Shown here: positions 34,065 through 43,406 of the stretch, piece by piece | Layout: each line of letters opens with the position of its first letter | Numbering within the stretch: position 1 is the first letter of the stretch | Source: an uncultured Lentisphaeria bacterium | GTDB taxonomy: Bacteria; Verrucomicrobiota; Lentisphaeria; Victivallales; Victivallaceae | Direction: 5' to 3' | Length of the DNA stretch: 64,000 nucleotides | Assembly: GCA_949282965.1 (NCBI GenBank) | Contig: CASDQW010000003.1 | Location: 1-64,000, forward strand | The notes under the pieces: generated by a model | Database searches by the model: none | Told to the model about the DNA's origin: nothing | What the model saw: only the letters and a program-made list of their open reading frames with translations | Made by a program: the position numbers and the translations under genes

Positions 34065-34538
34065 ATGAGCCGTTCTTCCTGGTACCCCGCGCTGTTGACC
34101 GGATGTCTGCTCGCCGCCGCCGGCTGCGCCTGGCTGGATCCCGCAGAGATCGCCGCCGAATCCGATGAACACCGCCTGGAAGCAACCTTCAAGGAATCGG
34201 CGCAGGCGCTTCCCGGCACCTGGAAACTGCGACTCCTCGGCGACCGCTCCAGTGCCCGGGAACCGGAGCTGGCGAAACTGACGCTTCATTTTGCCGGCGA
34301 CCAGGTCAACGGCACCGCCGGAATCAACCGCTTTTTCGGCGCTTATCGCCTCAGCGGCGACACCATCAAGCTCGGACCGCTGGGCATGACCATGATGGCC
34401 GGTCCGGAAGAGGCCATGCAGCTGGAGCGGGAATTTACCACGGCGTTGAACACCGCCGACCGCTGGAAAATCGAGGCGGGGAAACTATTCCTTTTCCAGG
34501 GGGAACGGCAACTCGCGGTTTTTGACCGGGCACAGTAA
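34065..34538 (+). CDS. META-domain lipoprotein, paralogue of upstream gene
   Basis: 157 residues, ATG at 34065 with GGAG about seven bases before. The signal peptide ends in the lipobox LAAAGC (Cys21). The META core is clear: 'LPGTWKLRLLG', 'DQVNGTAGINRFFGAYR' and 'LGPLGMTMMAGPEEAMQLEREF', all diagnostic of HslJ-type domains. The two tandem copies differ mainly in the linker after the lipidated Cys. The pair probably arose by duplication. Confidence 0.8.
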   Translation: MSRSSWYPALLTGCLLAAAGCAWLDPAEIAAESDEHRLEATFKESAQALPGTWKLRLLGDRSSAREPELAKLTLHFAGDQVNGTAGINRFFGAYRLSGDTIKLGPLGMTMMAGPEEAMQLEREFTTALNTADRWKIEAGKLFLFQGERQLAVFDRAQ

Positions 34539-34560
34539 CGCACGTTTTCGCAGCGTGATT

Positions 34561-35274
34561 TCAGAGTTCCCGCCATGACCGGAAACGCCGCTCTTCCTCC
34601 CGGATGAGCTTGCGCCGGATCTGATAGTCGGGACAGAGACGGGCCACCTCGCGCCAGAACAAAGCGGAATGGTTCATCTGTCGCCGATGAGCCAGTTCAT
34701 GCGCCACGACGTATTCCAGAAGCGGCTCCGGACACATGACCAGCTTCCAGGAAAAATTCAAGTTGCCGGAAGCCGAACACGAGCCCCAGCGTCCGGAGGC
34801 GGAATTGATTTTTACTGTCCCATAAGTGATCCCATGCCGGGCGGCCAGATCCTCCACCCGGTCGCTGATCACGTCAGCAGCCAGCTGCCGGTAGATCAGC
34901 AGAACCTGACGCCGGACACCGACCGGATCCGACGCGGTCACCCGGAAACACCCCCCGTCAAACCGCGGACGCCGGCCGGGCGTTGTCTCCGGACAAATTT
35001 CGTATTCCTCCCCCAGCAGCCGCAGGTGACCGCCGATCCGGAAATCCGGCGGCGTCTCCATGGCACGCAACTGCCGATCCTGTTGCAGCAGTCGCTGAAT
35101 GACCTTGCGATGCTCTGCCAGCAGCGTCGCCGCCTCCTGCAGGGAATACCCCTGCGGCAGCAGCAGCTGTACCACCTGCTGCTCCACACCGATGCCTATC
35201 CGGCGGCGGCGCGCAGAAAAGCGCACCTGCACCGGCATACCATCAAAAGAAAGCTGACTGCGGGGATCGTCCAT
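34561..35274 (-). CDS. YgjP-type zinc metallopeptidase-like protein (DUF45)
   Basis: 237 residues from ATG 35274; a longer start at 35331 lies inside the promoter of frr. The zinc motif is H-E-L-A-H near residue 191, followed by 'RRQMNHSALFWREV' with the downstream His, the hallmark of the YgjP/SprT-like M48-related family. An N-terminal domain with 'VRFSARRRRIGIGVE' is typical of this group. A perfect inverted repeat ATATCC-AATA-GGATAT spans the start codon (35273-35288). Substrate unknown. Confidence 0.8.
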   Translation of the reverse strand: MDDPRSQLSFDGMPVQVRFSARRRRIGIGVEQQVVQLLLPQGYSLQEAATLLAEHRKVIQRLLQQDRQLRAMETPPDFRIGGHLRLLGEEYEICPETTPGRRPRFDGGCFRVTASDPVGVRRQVLLIYRQLAADVISDRVEDLAARHGITYGTVKINSASGRWGSCSASGNLNFSWKLVMCPEPLLEYVVAHELAHRRQMNHSALFWREVARLCPDYQIRRKLIREEERRFRSWREL

Positions 35275-35341
35275 ATCCAATAGGATATCTCGATTTGTCC
35301 GGAAGTCAACCATTTCCCGGAACATTTGCAATACGGATCAC

Positions 35342-35369
35342 TTGAAAATGACGCGGAGTGCGTTACATT
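35342..35369 (+). promoter_or_regulatory. Candidate frr promoter
   Basis: TTGAAA, 16 bases, TACATT, 78 bases before the frr start. The purO promoter candidate in this window has the same TACATT box. Confidence 0.45.
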
Positions 35370-35447
35370 GAGTGCGAAAGGCCGCATTTTCGGCCACGGA
35401 ATCAATCAAACGGATTTCCCGGAAAATCCGAGGAGAAGGAGAAACGC

Positions 35448-36011
35448 ATGAGCAACATCGCCGATCTGTTGGACAATCTGGAAGAACATATGATGAAAAC
35501 CGAAGAGGCGCTGCAGCACCAGTTCGCCGCCATCCGGACCGGCAAAGCCTCCCCGGCCCTGGTGGAAAACGTCATGGTGGAATATTACGGCACCCCTACC
35601 CGGCTCAAAGAACTGGCAGGAATCACCGCTCCCGAGCCGCGTCTTCTGGTCATCCAGCCCTGGGATACCAGCGCGGTATCCGCCGTGGAAAAAGCACTGC
35701 TGGCCTCCAATATCGGCATTACGCCGATGAGTGACGGGCGCACGCTCAAACTGCCGATTCCGGAACTCAGCACCGAACGTCGCGCCGCCCTGAGCAAACA
35801 GGCGAAAGCCCTGACCGAAGAAGCCAAGGTCGCCCTCCGCAATATCCGGCGCGACGGCAACGATACGGTCAAAAAAGCCCAGAAAGACGGTGATTTGACC
35901 GAAGATGAACAAAAGAAAATGCTGGATGACATTCAGAAACTGACCGATCGCTACATCGCCGAGCTGGAAAAGAAACTCGCGGCCAAGGAAAAAGAATTGA
36001 TGACCGTCTGA
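35448..36011 (+). CDS. frr: Ribosome recycling factor
   Basis: 187 residues from ATG 35448, behind a GGAG-rich ribosome site; a longer frame at 35358 is not used. All RRF regions are seen: 'MMKTEEALQHQFAAIRTGKASPALVENV', 'RLLVIQPWDTSAVSAVEKAL', 'LKLPIPELSTERR' and the C-terminal helix 'VALRNIRRDGNDTVKK'. It splits spent ribosomes after termination with EF-G. pyrH, often adjacent, is not present here. Confidence 0.95.
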   Translation: MSNIADLLDNLEEHMMKTEEALQHQFAAIRTGKASPALVENVMVEYYGTPTRLKELAGITAPEPRLLVIQPWDTSAVSAVEKALLASNIGITPMSDGRTLKLPIPELSTERRAALSKQAKALTEEAKVALRNIRRDGNDTVKKAQKDGDLTEDEQKKMLDDIQKLTDRYIAELEKKLAAKEKELMTV

Positions 36012-36034
36012 CCACCTCGAAAGCCGCAGTTCCC

Positions 36035-37891
36035 ATGCGCGCCGGTATCAAGAAATCACGCACCGTCCCGCCGTCCCGGCCGGGACGGTCGCATTTTCTG
36101 CGCAACCTCGGCTGGATCACGCTGGGAGCACTGGCGCTGCGCCTGATCGTCTCCTTCGAACTGGCCGCGGCCAACCACGGCATCAACAGCGTGCTGCGCC
36201 CTTCGAAATTGACTGACCTTGCCACCTATCTGCGCTTATCCGAGGAAATTTCGCGTGGCATTTTTCCGGAAGAATTTTACTATCAGCCTTTTTATTATGC
36301 GGTGTTCCTGCCGCTTCTCCGGCTTTTTTCAGGCGGCAATCCCGCCTGGATCATCCTGATTGCCCAATCTCTGCTCGGCGCCGGAACCGTCTGGCTCTGC
36401 GGCCTGATCGGAGCCCGGTTGTGGAGCCGGCGGGCCGGGTTGCTGGCCGCGGGAATGACGGCGATTTCCACGCCGCTGCTGCTTTACACGCCGTTCGCCC
36501 AGAACGAAACGCTGCAGGCGTTTCTGCTGACTTTGCTGTTTTACCTCTGCCTTCGGGCTATGCGAACCGGGAAATGGCGCGACTGGTGCGGCGTCGGCGT
36601 GACGGCGGGAGCAGCCATTCTGACCCGGGGCAATGCCCTGCTGTTCCTGCCGGTCATCGTCGTCGTACAGATATGGAACTGCCGCCGTCATGCCGGTAGT
36701 TTCCGCGCCGCCGGCAAACCACTGGCGCTTTCTCTGGCAGTACTGCTGATCGGCTGCTGGGCGATTCAGCTGCCCTTCATCGTCTACAACAGTCATGCCA
36801 GGGGAACATTGACCGGTCCCTCCACCGCCGCCGATGCGGTTCTGGCTCTGGGCAACACCCCGGAGGCACCGCCGGGAGGACGCAATCCGGGACTGCCGGC
36901 GGGACCGATGGAATATCCGGAAACCTATGCGGATTTCATGGCCCGCGCCGCAAACCGTTCCGTGGCGCTGCAGATGTGGGATTTCCTCTGCCGGGAACCG
37001 GGCGCCTTCCTCGAACTGCAAGGGCGCAAGCTGCTGCTCTTCTGGGATTCCCGGGAAATTCCCAACAATGTGTCTTTGTACGGGGAAGGCAATCAAAGCA
37101 TGCTCCTGCGTCTGCTGCTGCCCGGCCGCAGCGCCGTGCTGCTGCCGCTGATCCTGGCCGGCATGCTCTGGCTGCCTGCCGCCGCCGTACGCAGAAGGAG
37201 GATCACCTGGTGGCTGCTCTACGGCTTTGTAATCATCTACTGGGGAGCGACGGCCTTGTTTTATATCCTGTCGCGTTTCCGGGCACCGATTCTGCCGCTC
37301 GGCCTGATTTTCGCCGGAATCTTTCTGGACCGCGCGCTGCGCCGATACCGCGCTGGTGGGAGACAGGCGCTCTACCGGGGGGCGGTGCCGGCGCTGCTGG
37401 CGGGGATTTTCATTGCGGTACCGGCCTATGACCTGTACCGCACCTCCGCCGAAAGCACGGTTCACCGCCTGGTCCGGCCGGATGGAATTGTCGCGTCGCT
37501 GCTTTCCGGAAAAACCCTCCGCCTGGACCATGGGCCCTTCACCTTCGGCGACTGGAACACATACGCCTTGCACCCCGGAGCTGTGCTGATCAAAAAATTC
37601 TCCGCCATGCCGGACCAGTGCGAAGCGGAACTGGAAATCAGTTTTCTCATCCCGGAAACGCCCGCCGCGGTCACCGGCCGGATCAACGGCGTCCCGCTGT
37701 ATCACGTTTTCCGCAATCCGGGCATCGAAAAAGTCCGACTTCGCCTGCCGGTATCCCATGGCGAAATCCGCTTTTCCGTTGACTCGGTCCAGGGCACTCC
37801 GGCGCTGCTTTACGACCGGCAGCGCTGCTATGGCCGCTCCGGCGCACCAGACGCCATGAACGGCGAATGGATCATGCGGCTGTACTATTGA
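36035..37891 (+). CDS. GT-C type membrane glycosyltransferase
   Basis: 618 residues with about eleven membrane helices in the first 440 and a C-terminal periplasmic domain. The first extracytoplasmic loop has 'LTDLATYLRLSEEI' with the Asp expected of the PMT/ArnT (GT39/83) family, and 'FYYQPFYYAVFLPLL' follows. Such enzymes transfer sugars from polyprenyl phosphate to proteins or lipids on the outer face of the inner membrane. It lies 23 bases after frr but is unlikely to be functionally linked to it. The acceptor is unknown. Confidence 0.75.
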   Translation: MRAGIKKSRTVPPSRPGRSHFLRNLGWITLGALALRLIVSFELAAANHGINSVLRPSKLTDLATYLRLSEEISRGIFPEEFYYQPFYYAVFLPLLRLFSGGNPAWIILIAQSLLGAGTVWLCGLIGARLWSRRAGLLAAGMTAISTPLLLYTPFAQNETLQAFLLTLLFYLCLRAMRTGKWRDWCGVGVTAGAAILTRGNALLFLPVIVVVQIWNCRRHAGSFRAAGKPLALSLAVLLIGCWAIQLPFIVYNSHARGTLTGPSTAADAVLALGNTPEAPPGGRNPGLPAGPMEYPETYADFMARAANRSVALQMWDFLCREPGAFLELQGRKLLLFWDSREIPNNVSLYGEGNQSMLLRLLLPGRSAVLLPLILAGMLWLPAAAVRRRRITWWLLYGFVIIYWGATALFYILSRFRAPILPLGLIFAGIFLDRALRRYRAGGRQALYRGAVPALLAGIFIAVPAYDLYRTSAESTVHRLVRPDGIVASLLSGKTLRLDHGPFTFGDWNTYALHPGAVLIKKFSAMPDQCEAELEISFLIPETPAAVTGRINGVPLYHVFRNPGIEKVRLRLPVSHGEIRFSVDSVQGTPALLYDRQRCYGRSGAPDAMNGEWIMRLYY

Positions 37892-37951
37892 AATGCCTTA
37901 TCCCGCAGTGCCGTGCCGCTGCTGCCTCTGCCCTTCCCGGCGCAACAGCAG

Positions 37952-39052
37952 TCACTCCACGCCCGGGGCCAACTTCCCCTCCCGCCGCACCGGATAATGA
38001 TTGCGAAGCTCTTCGAATGCTTCCGGACGTTCGCGCAGCGCCGCATCGTCCCGGCCGATGTCGTAGGATCCGTTACGCAAAAAAAACTCGCGCAAATCCG
38101 GACGCGCCGCAAACGGCTCCGCCGAATCCGGATTCGGCTCCGGCAGACTCTGCGGATACCAGCGCAGCAGCTCACGGATCCCAAAAAAATCCGCCAGCTT
38201 CCGCACACAATACGCCGTCCCGTTCGCCTTGCCGTCAGCGGAATATCCGGCAATGTGCGACGTCCCGATCGCCACCTTCGCCAGCAACTCACGGCTGATC
38301 TCCGGTTCGTGTTCCCACACATCCAGCACCGCTCCGGCCAACGATCTCCGCTTCAGGGCGGTCAACAAGGCCTCGTTATCACAAACTTCTCCGCGTGAAG
38401 TATTCAAAAGAAACGCGGACGATCGCATTTTCCCCAGGAATTTGCCATCCACCAGGTGCCGGGTCCGCCACGGCCCCTTGTCCGTCAACGGAACGTGCAG
38501 CGAAAGAAAGTCCGTCTCTTTCCAGATCTCCTTCAGCGAAACGAATTGCTCATTGCCTTCCCGCTCCGCCCGCGGCGGATCGTTCAGGAGCACCTTCATG
38601 CCCAGCGCCCGCCCCGCCGCCGCAATCAGTGTCCCGACATGCCCGACACCGACCACCCCCAGCACCTTTCCGGAAAGGCTGAAATCATACCGGAGCGCCA
38701 GCCGCAGCAGCGCGGATACCACATACTGCCGCACCGAACCGGCGTTGCATCCGGGCGCATTGCTCCAGAAGATATCGGCCTTCTCCAGATAAGCCAGATC
38801 CAGATGATCGAACCCGATGGTCGCGGTCAGCACCAGCTGTATCGGCGTGCCGTCCAGCAACGCGGCATCACACCGCGTCCGGGTCCGGGTAAGCAGCACC
38901 GCCGCGTCACTCAGCGCGGATCGGGTAATCTCGCCGCCGGGCAGATAAACCACTTCACGGAAATAGGGTTCCAGCACTCCCCGCAAAAAGGGGATCCGAT
39001 CGTCAGCAACAATCTTGTACGGTAAAGGATTCTGCACCAAAAACGCCTCCAT
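37952..39052 (-). CDS. pdxB: Erythronate-4-phosphate dehydrogenase
   Basis: 366 residues. It has the 2-hydroxyacid dehydrogenase layout with the PdxB signatures 'CNAGSVRQYVVSALL', NAD motif 'VVGVGHVGTLIA' (G-x-G-x-x-G near residue 121), catalytic Arg in 'NTSRGEVCDN', Glu in 'WEHEPEI', and His in 'TSHIAGYSADGKANGT'. That last PdxB-specific sequence separates it from SerA-type enzymes. It acts in the DXP-independent part of pyridoxal phosphate synthesis. It starts two bases past a zinc-ribbon gene. Confidence 0.88.
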   Translation of the reverse strand: MEAFLVQNPLPYKIVADDRIPFLRGVLEPYFREVVYLPGGEITRSALSDAAVLLTRTRTRCDAALLDGTPIQLVLTATIGFDHLDLAYLEKADIFWSNAPGCNAGSVRQYVVSALLRLALRYDFSLSGKVLGVVGVGHVGTLIAAAGRALGMKVLLNDPPRAEREGNEQFVSLKEIWKETDFLSLHVPLTDKGPWRTRHLVDGKFLGKMRSSAFLLNTSRGEVCDNEALLTALKRRSLAGAVLDVWEHEPEISRELLAKVAIGTSHIAGYSADGKANGTAYCVRKLADFFGIRELLRWYPQSLPEPNPDSAEPFAARPDLREFFLRNGSYDIGRDDAALRERPEAFEELRNHYPVRREGKLAPGVE

Positions 39053-39053
39053 T

Positions 39054-39257
39054 TCAATGAGTGAAAAGCGACTGATTTTTCCCGATCCAGTGCCGGATCA
39101 CCGGCTCCAGAATAAAATCCTCCAACCGGTTGTCCCGGGGCAATGCCTGATTACAGAAAGGGCAATACGGAAAAACCTCCACATCCGCGGCCTGCAATTC
39201 CTCCCCGCAGGCGGGACAGTGCATCTCCAGTTTCCCGGAGAAATCACGCCGATACAT
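39054..39257 (-). CDS. Small zinc-ribbon protein
   Basis: 67 residues from ATG 39257. Cysteines occur as C-P-A-C and C-P-F-C (about residues 14-17 and 32-35), a zinc ribbon. The C-terminal half is a helix ('LEDFILEPVIRHWIGKNQS'). It ends one base before the pdxB start, so the two are cotranscribed. No specific function is recognised. Confidence 0.6.
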   Translation of the reverse strand: MYRRDFSGKLEMHCPACGEELQAADVEVFPYCPFCNQALPRDNRLEDFILEPVIRHWIGKNQSLFTH

Positions 39258-39303
39258 TGATTGAGACCTCAACACCATTTTTTCTCTTCATCCTTCCGCT
39301 GTT

Positions 39304-41253
39304 TCAGACCCCCGCAGCACAAAATTCATCACAGGCATGCGGCTCGCCGATCAACATAATCCGATCCTCCGGCCGCAGAACAAAGTCACGATCCGGAAAG
39401 GCCGTAAATTTCCCACTTCGCGCCACCCCCAACACCAGCAGGCCGAATTCCTCCCGGAATCCACTTGTCGCAATCGGACATCCGTCCCAGCGACTTCCCG
39501 CCGACACCGTCAGTTCGGCCGTACCGAAAAACTGCGCCAGAAACGGCACCCCGTGCCGATCGCGCATATTGGCACTGTTGCCGACGACCTCAGAACTCGC
39601 CTTTTGCAGATGGCGGAAAATCTCCGACATGCTCCAGCCCAGCGCCAGCAGCGTCATCCGCACCGTTTCCACCCCGGCGGCCCGGTCCACTTCCACCACG
39701 GTTACGCCGGGATCGCCCTCCCATAGCGCGGGTGTAGTCCCGTTCTCCAGCTGCAGAATCACCGCAAGATCCGGGTTCATCTGCCGGGCGACCTGCACCA
39801 CCCCTCGGGTTTCCGGCGACGACGAAGACACCACCACCAGCGCCCGGGCCGACCGGATTCCGGCCGCCTCCAGAATCATTTCCTGAGCCGGATCTCCGAA
39901 AATCGCCGGGAACCCCCGCTTTTTATGCTGCACAAAATTCTTGTACTGCGGCTCCACCAGCACAAATGACCGTCCCAGTTGCTGCAACATACCCGCCAGG
40001 TTCGCCACGGCCGGATCGCCGGTCAGGATCACCTCCCGCGGCGCATCGCCGTCCTCGAAATTCACCCGGCGCGGCAAAGCGTGTTTCTCCGGGTGAAAAC
40101 GCCGCATCAGCTTGAAACACGGCGTCGTCAACCGCGACAACGGCGGTCCGATCAACATCGACAACACTGTGACATTCAGCAGCAGCGAGTACAAATAATG
40201 ATCAATCGCCTGCAGTTCGATTCCCTGCCGGATCAGCACAAACGCGATTTCCGACACCGGCAGCATTCCGAAAAACGCTGCAAACGGAATCACCCGCCGG
40301 TACCCGAACGCATACGTCACTCCGAACAGCAACACCCCCCGGGTCAGCGTCGCCGCCAGCAGCACTCCCAGCACCGTGCCGCAATTCTCCCACAAAAATA
40401 CCGGGTCGCACAGCATCCCCACCGACACAAAGAAAATCAATACGAACAAATCCCGGAGCGGCCCAAGTTCACTCTGCGCCTTCAAACTGTAATCCGACTC
40501 GCTCAGCACCATCCCCGCCACAAACGCTCCAAACGCCAGGGACAATCCGAACCGGCTGGTCAGATAGCCGATCCCCAGTGCCAGCGCCGTCACCACCAGC
40601 AAAAACAATTCCCGGGAATGCAGCTTCGCCACGAACTGCAGCAGCCACGGCATCAGTTTCGAACCGAGCACCGCCATCAGCAGCACGAACAACCCCGCAT
40701 AACCCAGCGGCAGTAGAAATTCCCACACACCGCCCGAGGCCCGGCTGTAGTTCGTCAGCAGAATCATGACCGGAATCACCGTCAGATCCTGCACGATCGA
40801 CATGCCCAGCATGATCCGTCCGGACAGCGCCCCCGCATACCCCTGATTGGCCAGCGTCTTTAAAATCACCGCGGTACTGCTGCTCAGAAACGCCGCGGCA
40901 AACCACATCGAGGGCGCCGTCTCCAACCCCAGCTGCCGCCCCAGAAACCAGCAGAACAGAAAGGTCAGCGCCACCTGTATCGCCGAACCGAAAAAAGCCA
41001 CATTGCGAATCTGCTTCAAACTCTTCAGCGGAAACTCCAGCCCCAGCGAAAACAGCAGCAGCGCCGCCCCGATGTCCGCCAGTTTCCCCACGGCGTCCAG
41101 GTCCGTCACCCGCGGTCCCATCGTATGCGGCCCCACCAGCAATCCGGCCAGCAGATATCCGATCAGCAGCGGCATCCGGAGAAAACTGGCCAGCACCCCC
41201 CCCAGCAGTCCGGCCAGCACAATCAAAAGAATGTCCGTTGAAATATCGCCCAT
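39304..41253 (-). CDS. KefB/KefC-type monovalent cation:proton antiporter
   Basis: 649 residues from ATG 41253, with GAAGGAGGA just upstream; a frame running further upstream is overlap with pyrK. The first ~390 residues are a CPA2 antiporter domain with about twelve helices ('LLGGVLASFLRMPLLIGYLLAG', 'GAALLLFSLGLEF' and the conserved Asp/Glu patterns). From about residue 425 a TrkA-N (RCK) NAD-binding domain follows, then a TrkA-C-like end ('EDRIMLIGEPHACDEF'). This is the layout of glutathione-gated or nucleotide-gated K+ efflux systems. The TrkA-N glycine motif is degenerate (TGDPAVANLAG). Confidence 0.82.
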   Translation of the reverse strand: MGDISTDILLIVLAGLLGGVLASFLRMPLLIGYLLAGLLVGPHTMGPRVTDLDAVGKLADIGAALLLFSLGLEFPLKSLKQIRNVAFFGSAIQVALTFLFCWFLGRQLGLETAPSMWFAAAFLSSSTAVILKTLANQGYAGALSGRIMLGMSIVQDLTVIPVMILLTNYSRASGGVWEFLLPLGYAGLFVLLMAVLGSKLMPWLLQFVAKLHSRELFLLVVTALALGIGYLTSRFGLSLAFGAFVAGMVLSESDYSLKAQSELGPLRDLFVLIFFVSVGMLCDPVFLWENCGTVLGVLLAATLTRGVLLFGVTYAFGYRRVIPFAAFFGMLPVSEIAFVLIRQGIELQAIDHYLYSLLLNVTVLSMLIGPPLSRLTTPCFKLMRRFHPEKHALPRRVNFEDGDAPREVILTGDPAVANLAGMLQQLGRSFVLVEPQYKNFVQHKKRGFPAIFGDPAQEMILEAAGIRSARALVVVSSSSPETRGVVQVARQMNPDLAVILQLENGTTPALWEGDPGVTVVEVDRAAGVETVRMTLLALGWSMSEIFRHLQKASSEVVGNSANMRDRHGVPFLAQFFGTAELTVSAGSRWDGCPIATSGFREEFGLLVLGVARSGKFTAFPDRDFVLRPEDRIMLIGEPHACDEFCAAGV

Positions 41254-41342
41254 GTTTCCTCCTTCACTTCCCGGATCGCGACATCGTTTTCGCCCAACGG
41301 CGCCGCGCCGGTTCTCCTCTCTTCGCAAACCTCCCCCGAAGG

Positions 41343-42122
41343 CTATTCCACATACACCCGCTCCGCCGGGAAAACCGGTCCGTCGGAGCAGGTGCGCGCG
41401 TACGTCCAGCCCTCCGGCGTATCCGCCTTGACCTTGACCACACAGGCAAAACAGGCCCCGACTCCGCAGCACATCAGATGATCCAGACTGAGTTCCCCCG
41501 GAATCCCGGAGTGCTGCAACATTTTCGCCAGCGCCATCAGCATCGGGTGCGGGCCGCAGCCGTAAATCTTCACTTTTTTGCCACGCAATTCCTCCAGCAG
41601 CGGCCCCAGCAGTTCCGTCACCAGCCCGCGCTGCCCGACGGAACCGTCGTTGGTGCTCACCCGGACCTCAAACCCGACTTCCCGGTACCGGTCGGTCAGC
41701 AGCACATCGGCGGCGCCGCGCGCCCCGAGCAGCACATAGCCCGGCGTCATCGCCCGCTGCGCCAGCATGAACGTCGCCGCGGCACCGTAGCCCCCCACCA
41801 TCAGCACCGGCACCACCCCTTCCTCCGGGGGCGTGAACGGCGTCCCCAGCGGCCCGAGCAGATCGCAGACCGCCCCCGGTTTCAGTCCGGCCAGCCGCGC
41901 CGTGCCGGCGCCGACCACCTTGTACACCACGCGCAGAATTCCGTCTCCCCCCGCTTCATGGATACTGAACGGGCGGCGCAGGATCTGCTGCGCGCCTTCT
42001 TCGATGCGCACATGCACGAACTGCCCGGCGCAAGCCGTCCGGCAGATCTCCGGCGCATGAAATCCGACCATATGATAACCGGGCTGCATTTCCCGATTGA
42101 CGACGATTTCTCCGACTTTCAT
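41343..42122 (-). CDS. pyrK: Dihydroorotate dehydrogenase electron-transfer subunit
   Basis: 259 residues. FAD-binding 'RRPFSIHEAGGDG' (R-P-x-S motif), NAD-binding 'VLMVGGYGAAATFMLAQ' and a C-terminal [2Fe-2S] site 'CCGVGACFACVVK...TCSDGPVF' are all present, the set specific to PyrK. It passes electrons from PyrD flavin to NAD+. pyrD is not adjacent. It begins 36 bases after the ftsZ stop, possibly on the same transcript. Confidence 0.9.
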   Translation of the reverse strand: MKVGEIVVNREMQPGYHMVGFHAPEICRTACAGQFVHVRIEEGAQQILRRPFSIHEAGGDGILRVVYKVVGAGTARLAGLKPGAVCDLLGPLGTPFTPPEEGVVPVLMVGGYGAAATFMLAQRAMTPGYVLLGARGAADVLLTDRYREVGFEVRVSTNDGSVGQRGLVTELLGPLLEELRGKKVKIYGCGPHPMLMALAKMLQHSGIPGELSLDHLMCCGVGACFACVVKVKADTPEGWTYARTCSDGPVFPAERVYVE

Positions 42123-42158
42123 CTCTGAATCTGACGCTCCCCCGGAGGCCGGACGGCC

Positions 42159-43385
42159 TCATGCTTGTTTCTTCAACTCCGACGCGGGCACGGTTTTTCC
42201 GGTATCGATCATGACGTTCCGGCGCTGGAACGTCGGGAAGTCCAGATCTTCACCGTTCCAGATCACCGGCGTGGTCTTATCCATCATCCCCTTGGACAAC
42301 GTATCCAGCGCGAACTTCAACTGCTCCACCTCCACCGCGGGTTCCACCGCCGTCTTGCGCGCCGCGCGACCTTTCCGCGCCGAACCGCCGGCCAGGGGAC
42401 GCCCCACCTCTTCCGCGGCATCGAACTTGATGGTCAATGCACACAGCTGCACCCGCTCGCCGAACGCCGCCTCGGTCGAAGCCCCCGCAAACAATTTCGC
42501 TTCCGGCCGGACAAAAGTCCCCGCCTGTTCCAGTACCTGCCGGGTTTCGCCAAGCGCCAGCGAATCGCCGCCGATCAACGAAAAAATCACGGCATCCGCA
42601 CCCGTCAGCTTGTCCACGCCTCCCAGCAACGGCGATTGCAGCATCCTTTCCAACGCCAGTTGACAGCGTCCGGTACCGTCCGCCGCCTCGCCGTCCGCGG
42701 CAATCCCCACACCGATGCTGCAGAAGCTTTTCCGCCGCCGCAACGTCGCCACCAGATCAGTAAAGTTCACCGCCAGCAAATTCCCCTGCCGCAGCACCGC
42801 GGTCAGCGCCAGCGCCGTCCCGGCAATCTCGCGATCCGCCAGCGCAAAAGCCTCCGCCAGCGGCGTCGTCCCCGGCAACACGGAAAACAACAGATCGTTC
42901 GGCAACGTCAATACCGCATCCGCCATTTCCAGGAGTTCGTTGCGCAGCGTCTCCTCCGCCACCCGCCGTTTGCTGTGTCCTTCCAGGGTAAACGGCAGCG
43001 TCAGTAGAAACAAGGCCGGCAAATCCAGTTTCCGACAGACGCTCAGCACAATTCCCGCTCCGCCGGAAGCCGTCCCTCCCCCCAGGCCGCCCACCACCAG
43101 CAGCAGCGGCGTTCCCGTCAGCAGCGCTTCCAGCGCCGACCGTTCCCGGGCCAGTGCCCGCTGCCCGTCCAACACATTGCCGCCGCAACCGCGTCCCCCG
43201 CGCCAGTCGGCGGCAGCCAGCAGACGATTCTCTGCCGGAATCGGACAGCTCTCCAGGGCCGATCGATCGGTATCCACCGCCAGCAGACGCAAACGTCCCG
43301 GCGCCAGTTTTTCCAGTGCACCGACCGCCCGACAACCTGCGCCGCCCAGTCCCAATACTGTAATCGGAGCCTGTTCCATGGTCAT
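42159..43385 (-). CDS. ftsZ: Divergent cell-division GTPase FtsZ
   Basis: 408 residues. The overall FtsZ order is clear: T1 'LGLGGAGCRA' (11-20), T4 'GGLGGGTASGGA' (99-110) with the GGGT core kept, 'LPNDLLFSVL' (161-170), then a GTPase-activating domain up to about residue 330. The C-terminal peptide 'LDFPTFQRRN' (about 381-390) matches the FtsA/ZipA-binding motif, followed by an 18-residue extra tail. T7 reads LAVNFTDL: aligned to E. coli NVDFADV, Asn207 is Ala and the catalytic Asp209 is Asn, with Asp212 retained. T3 (GCGGNVLDGQRA) is also unusual. It follows ftsA by 21 bases. Confidence 0.85.
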   Translation of the reverse strand: MTMEQAPITVLGLGGAGCRAVGALEKLAPGRLRLLAVDTDRSALESCPIPAENRLLAAADWRGGRGCGGNVLDGQRALARERSALEALLTGTPLLLVVGGLGGGTASGGAGIVLSVCRKLDLPALFLLTLPFTLEGHSKRRVAEETLRNELLEMADAVLTLPNDLLFSVLPGTTPLAEAFALADREIAGTALALTAVLRQGNLLAVNFTDLVATLRRRKSFCSIGVGIAADGEAADGTGRCQLALERMLQSPLLGGVDKLTGADAVIFSLIGGDSLALGETRQVLEQAGTFVRPEAKLFAGASTEAAFGERVQLCALTIKFDAAEEVGRPLAGGSARKGRAARKTAVEPAVEVEQLKFALDTLSKGMMDKTTPVIWNGEDLDFPTFQRRNVMIDTGKTVPASELKKQA

Positions 43386-43406
43386 AGCCGCTCAGCCTTT
43401 CTCCCT

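Noticed and set aside
35273-35288. Inverted repeat ATATCC-AATA-GGATAT over the metallopeptidase start
   Set aside because: It is short, and AT-rich palindromes of this length are expected by chance; noted in that gene's entry only.
41254-41472. Upstream extension of the antiporter gene
   Set aside because: It overlaps the pyrK cysteine-rich coding end, and the strong GAAGGAGGA is at 41253.
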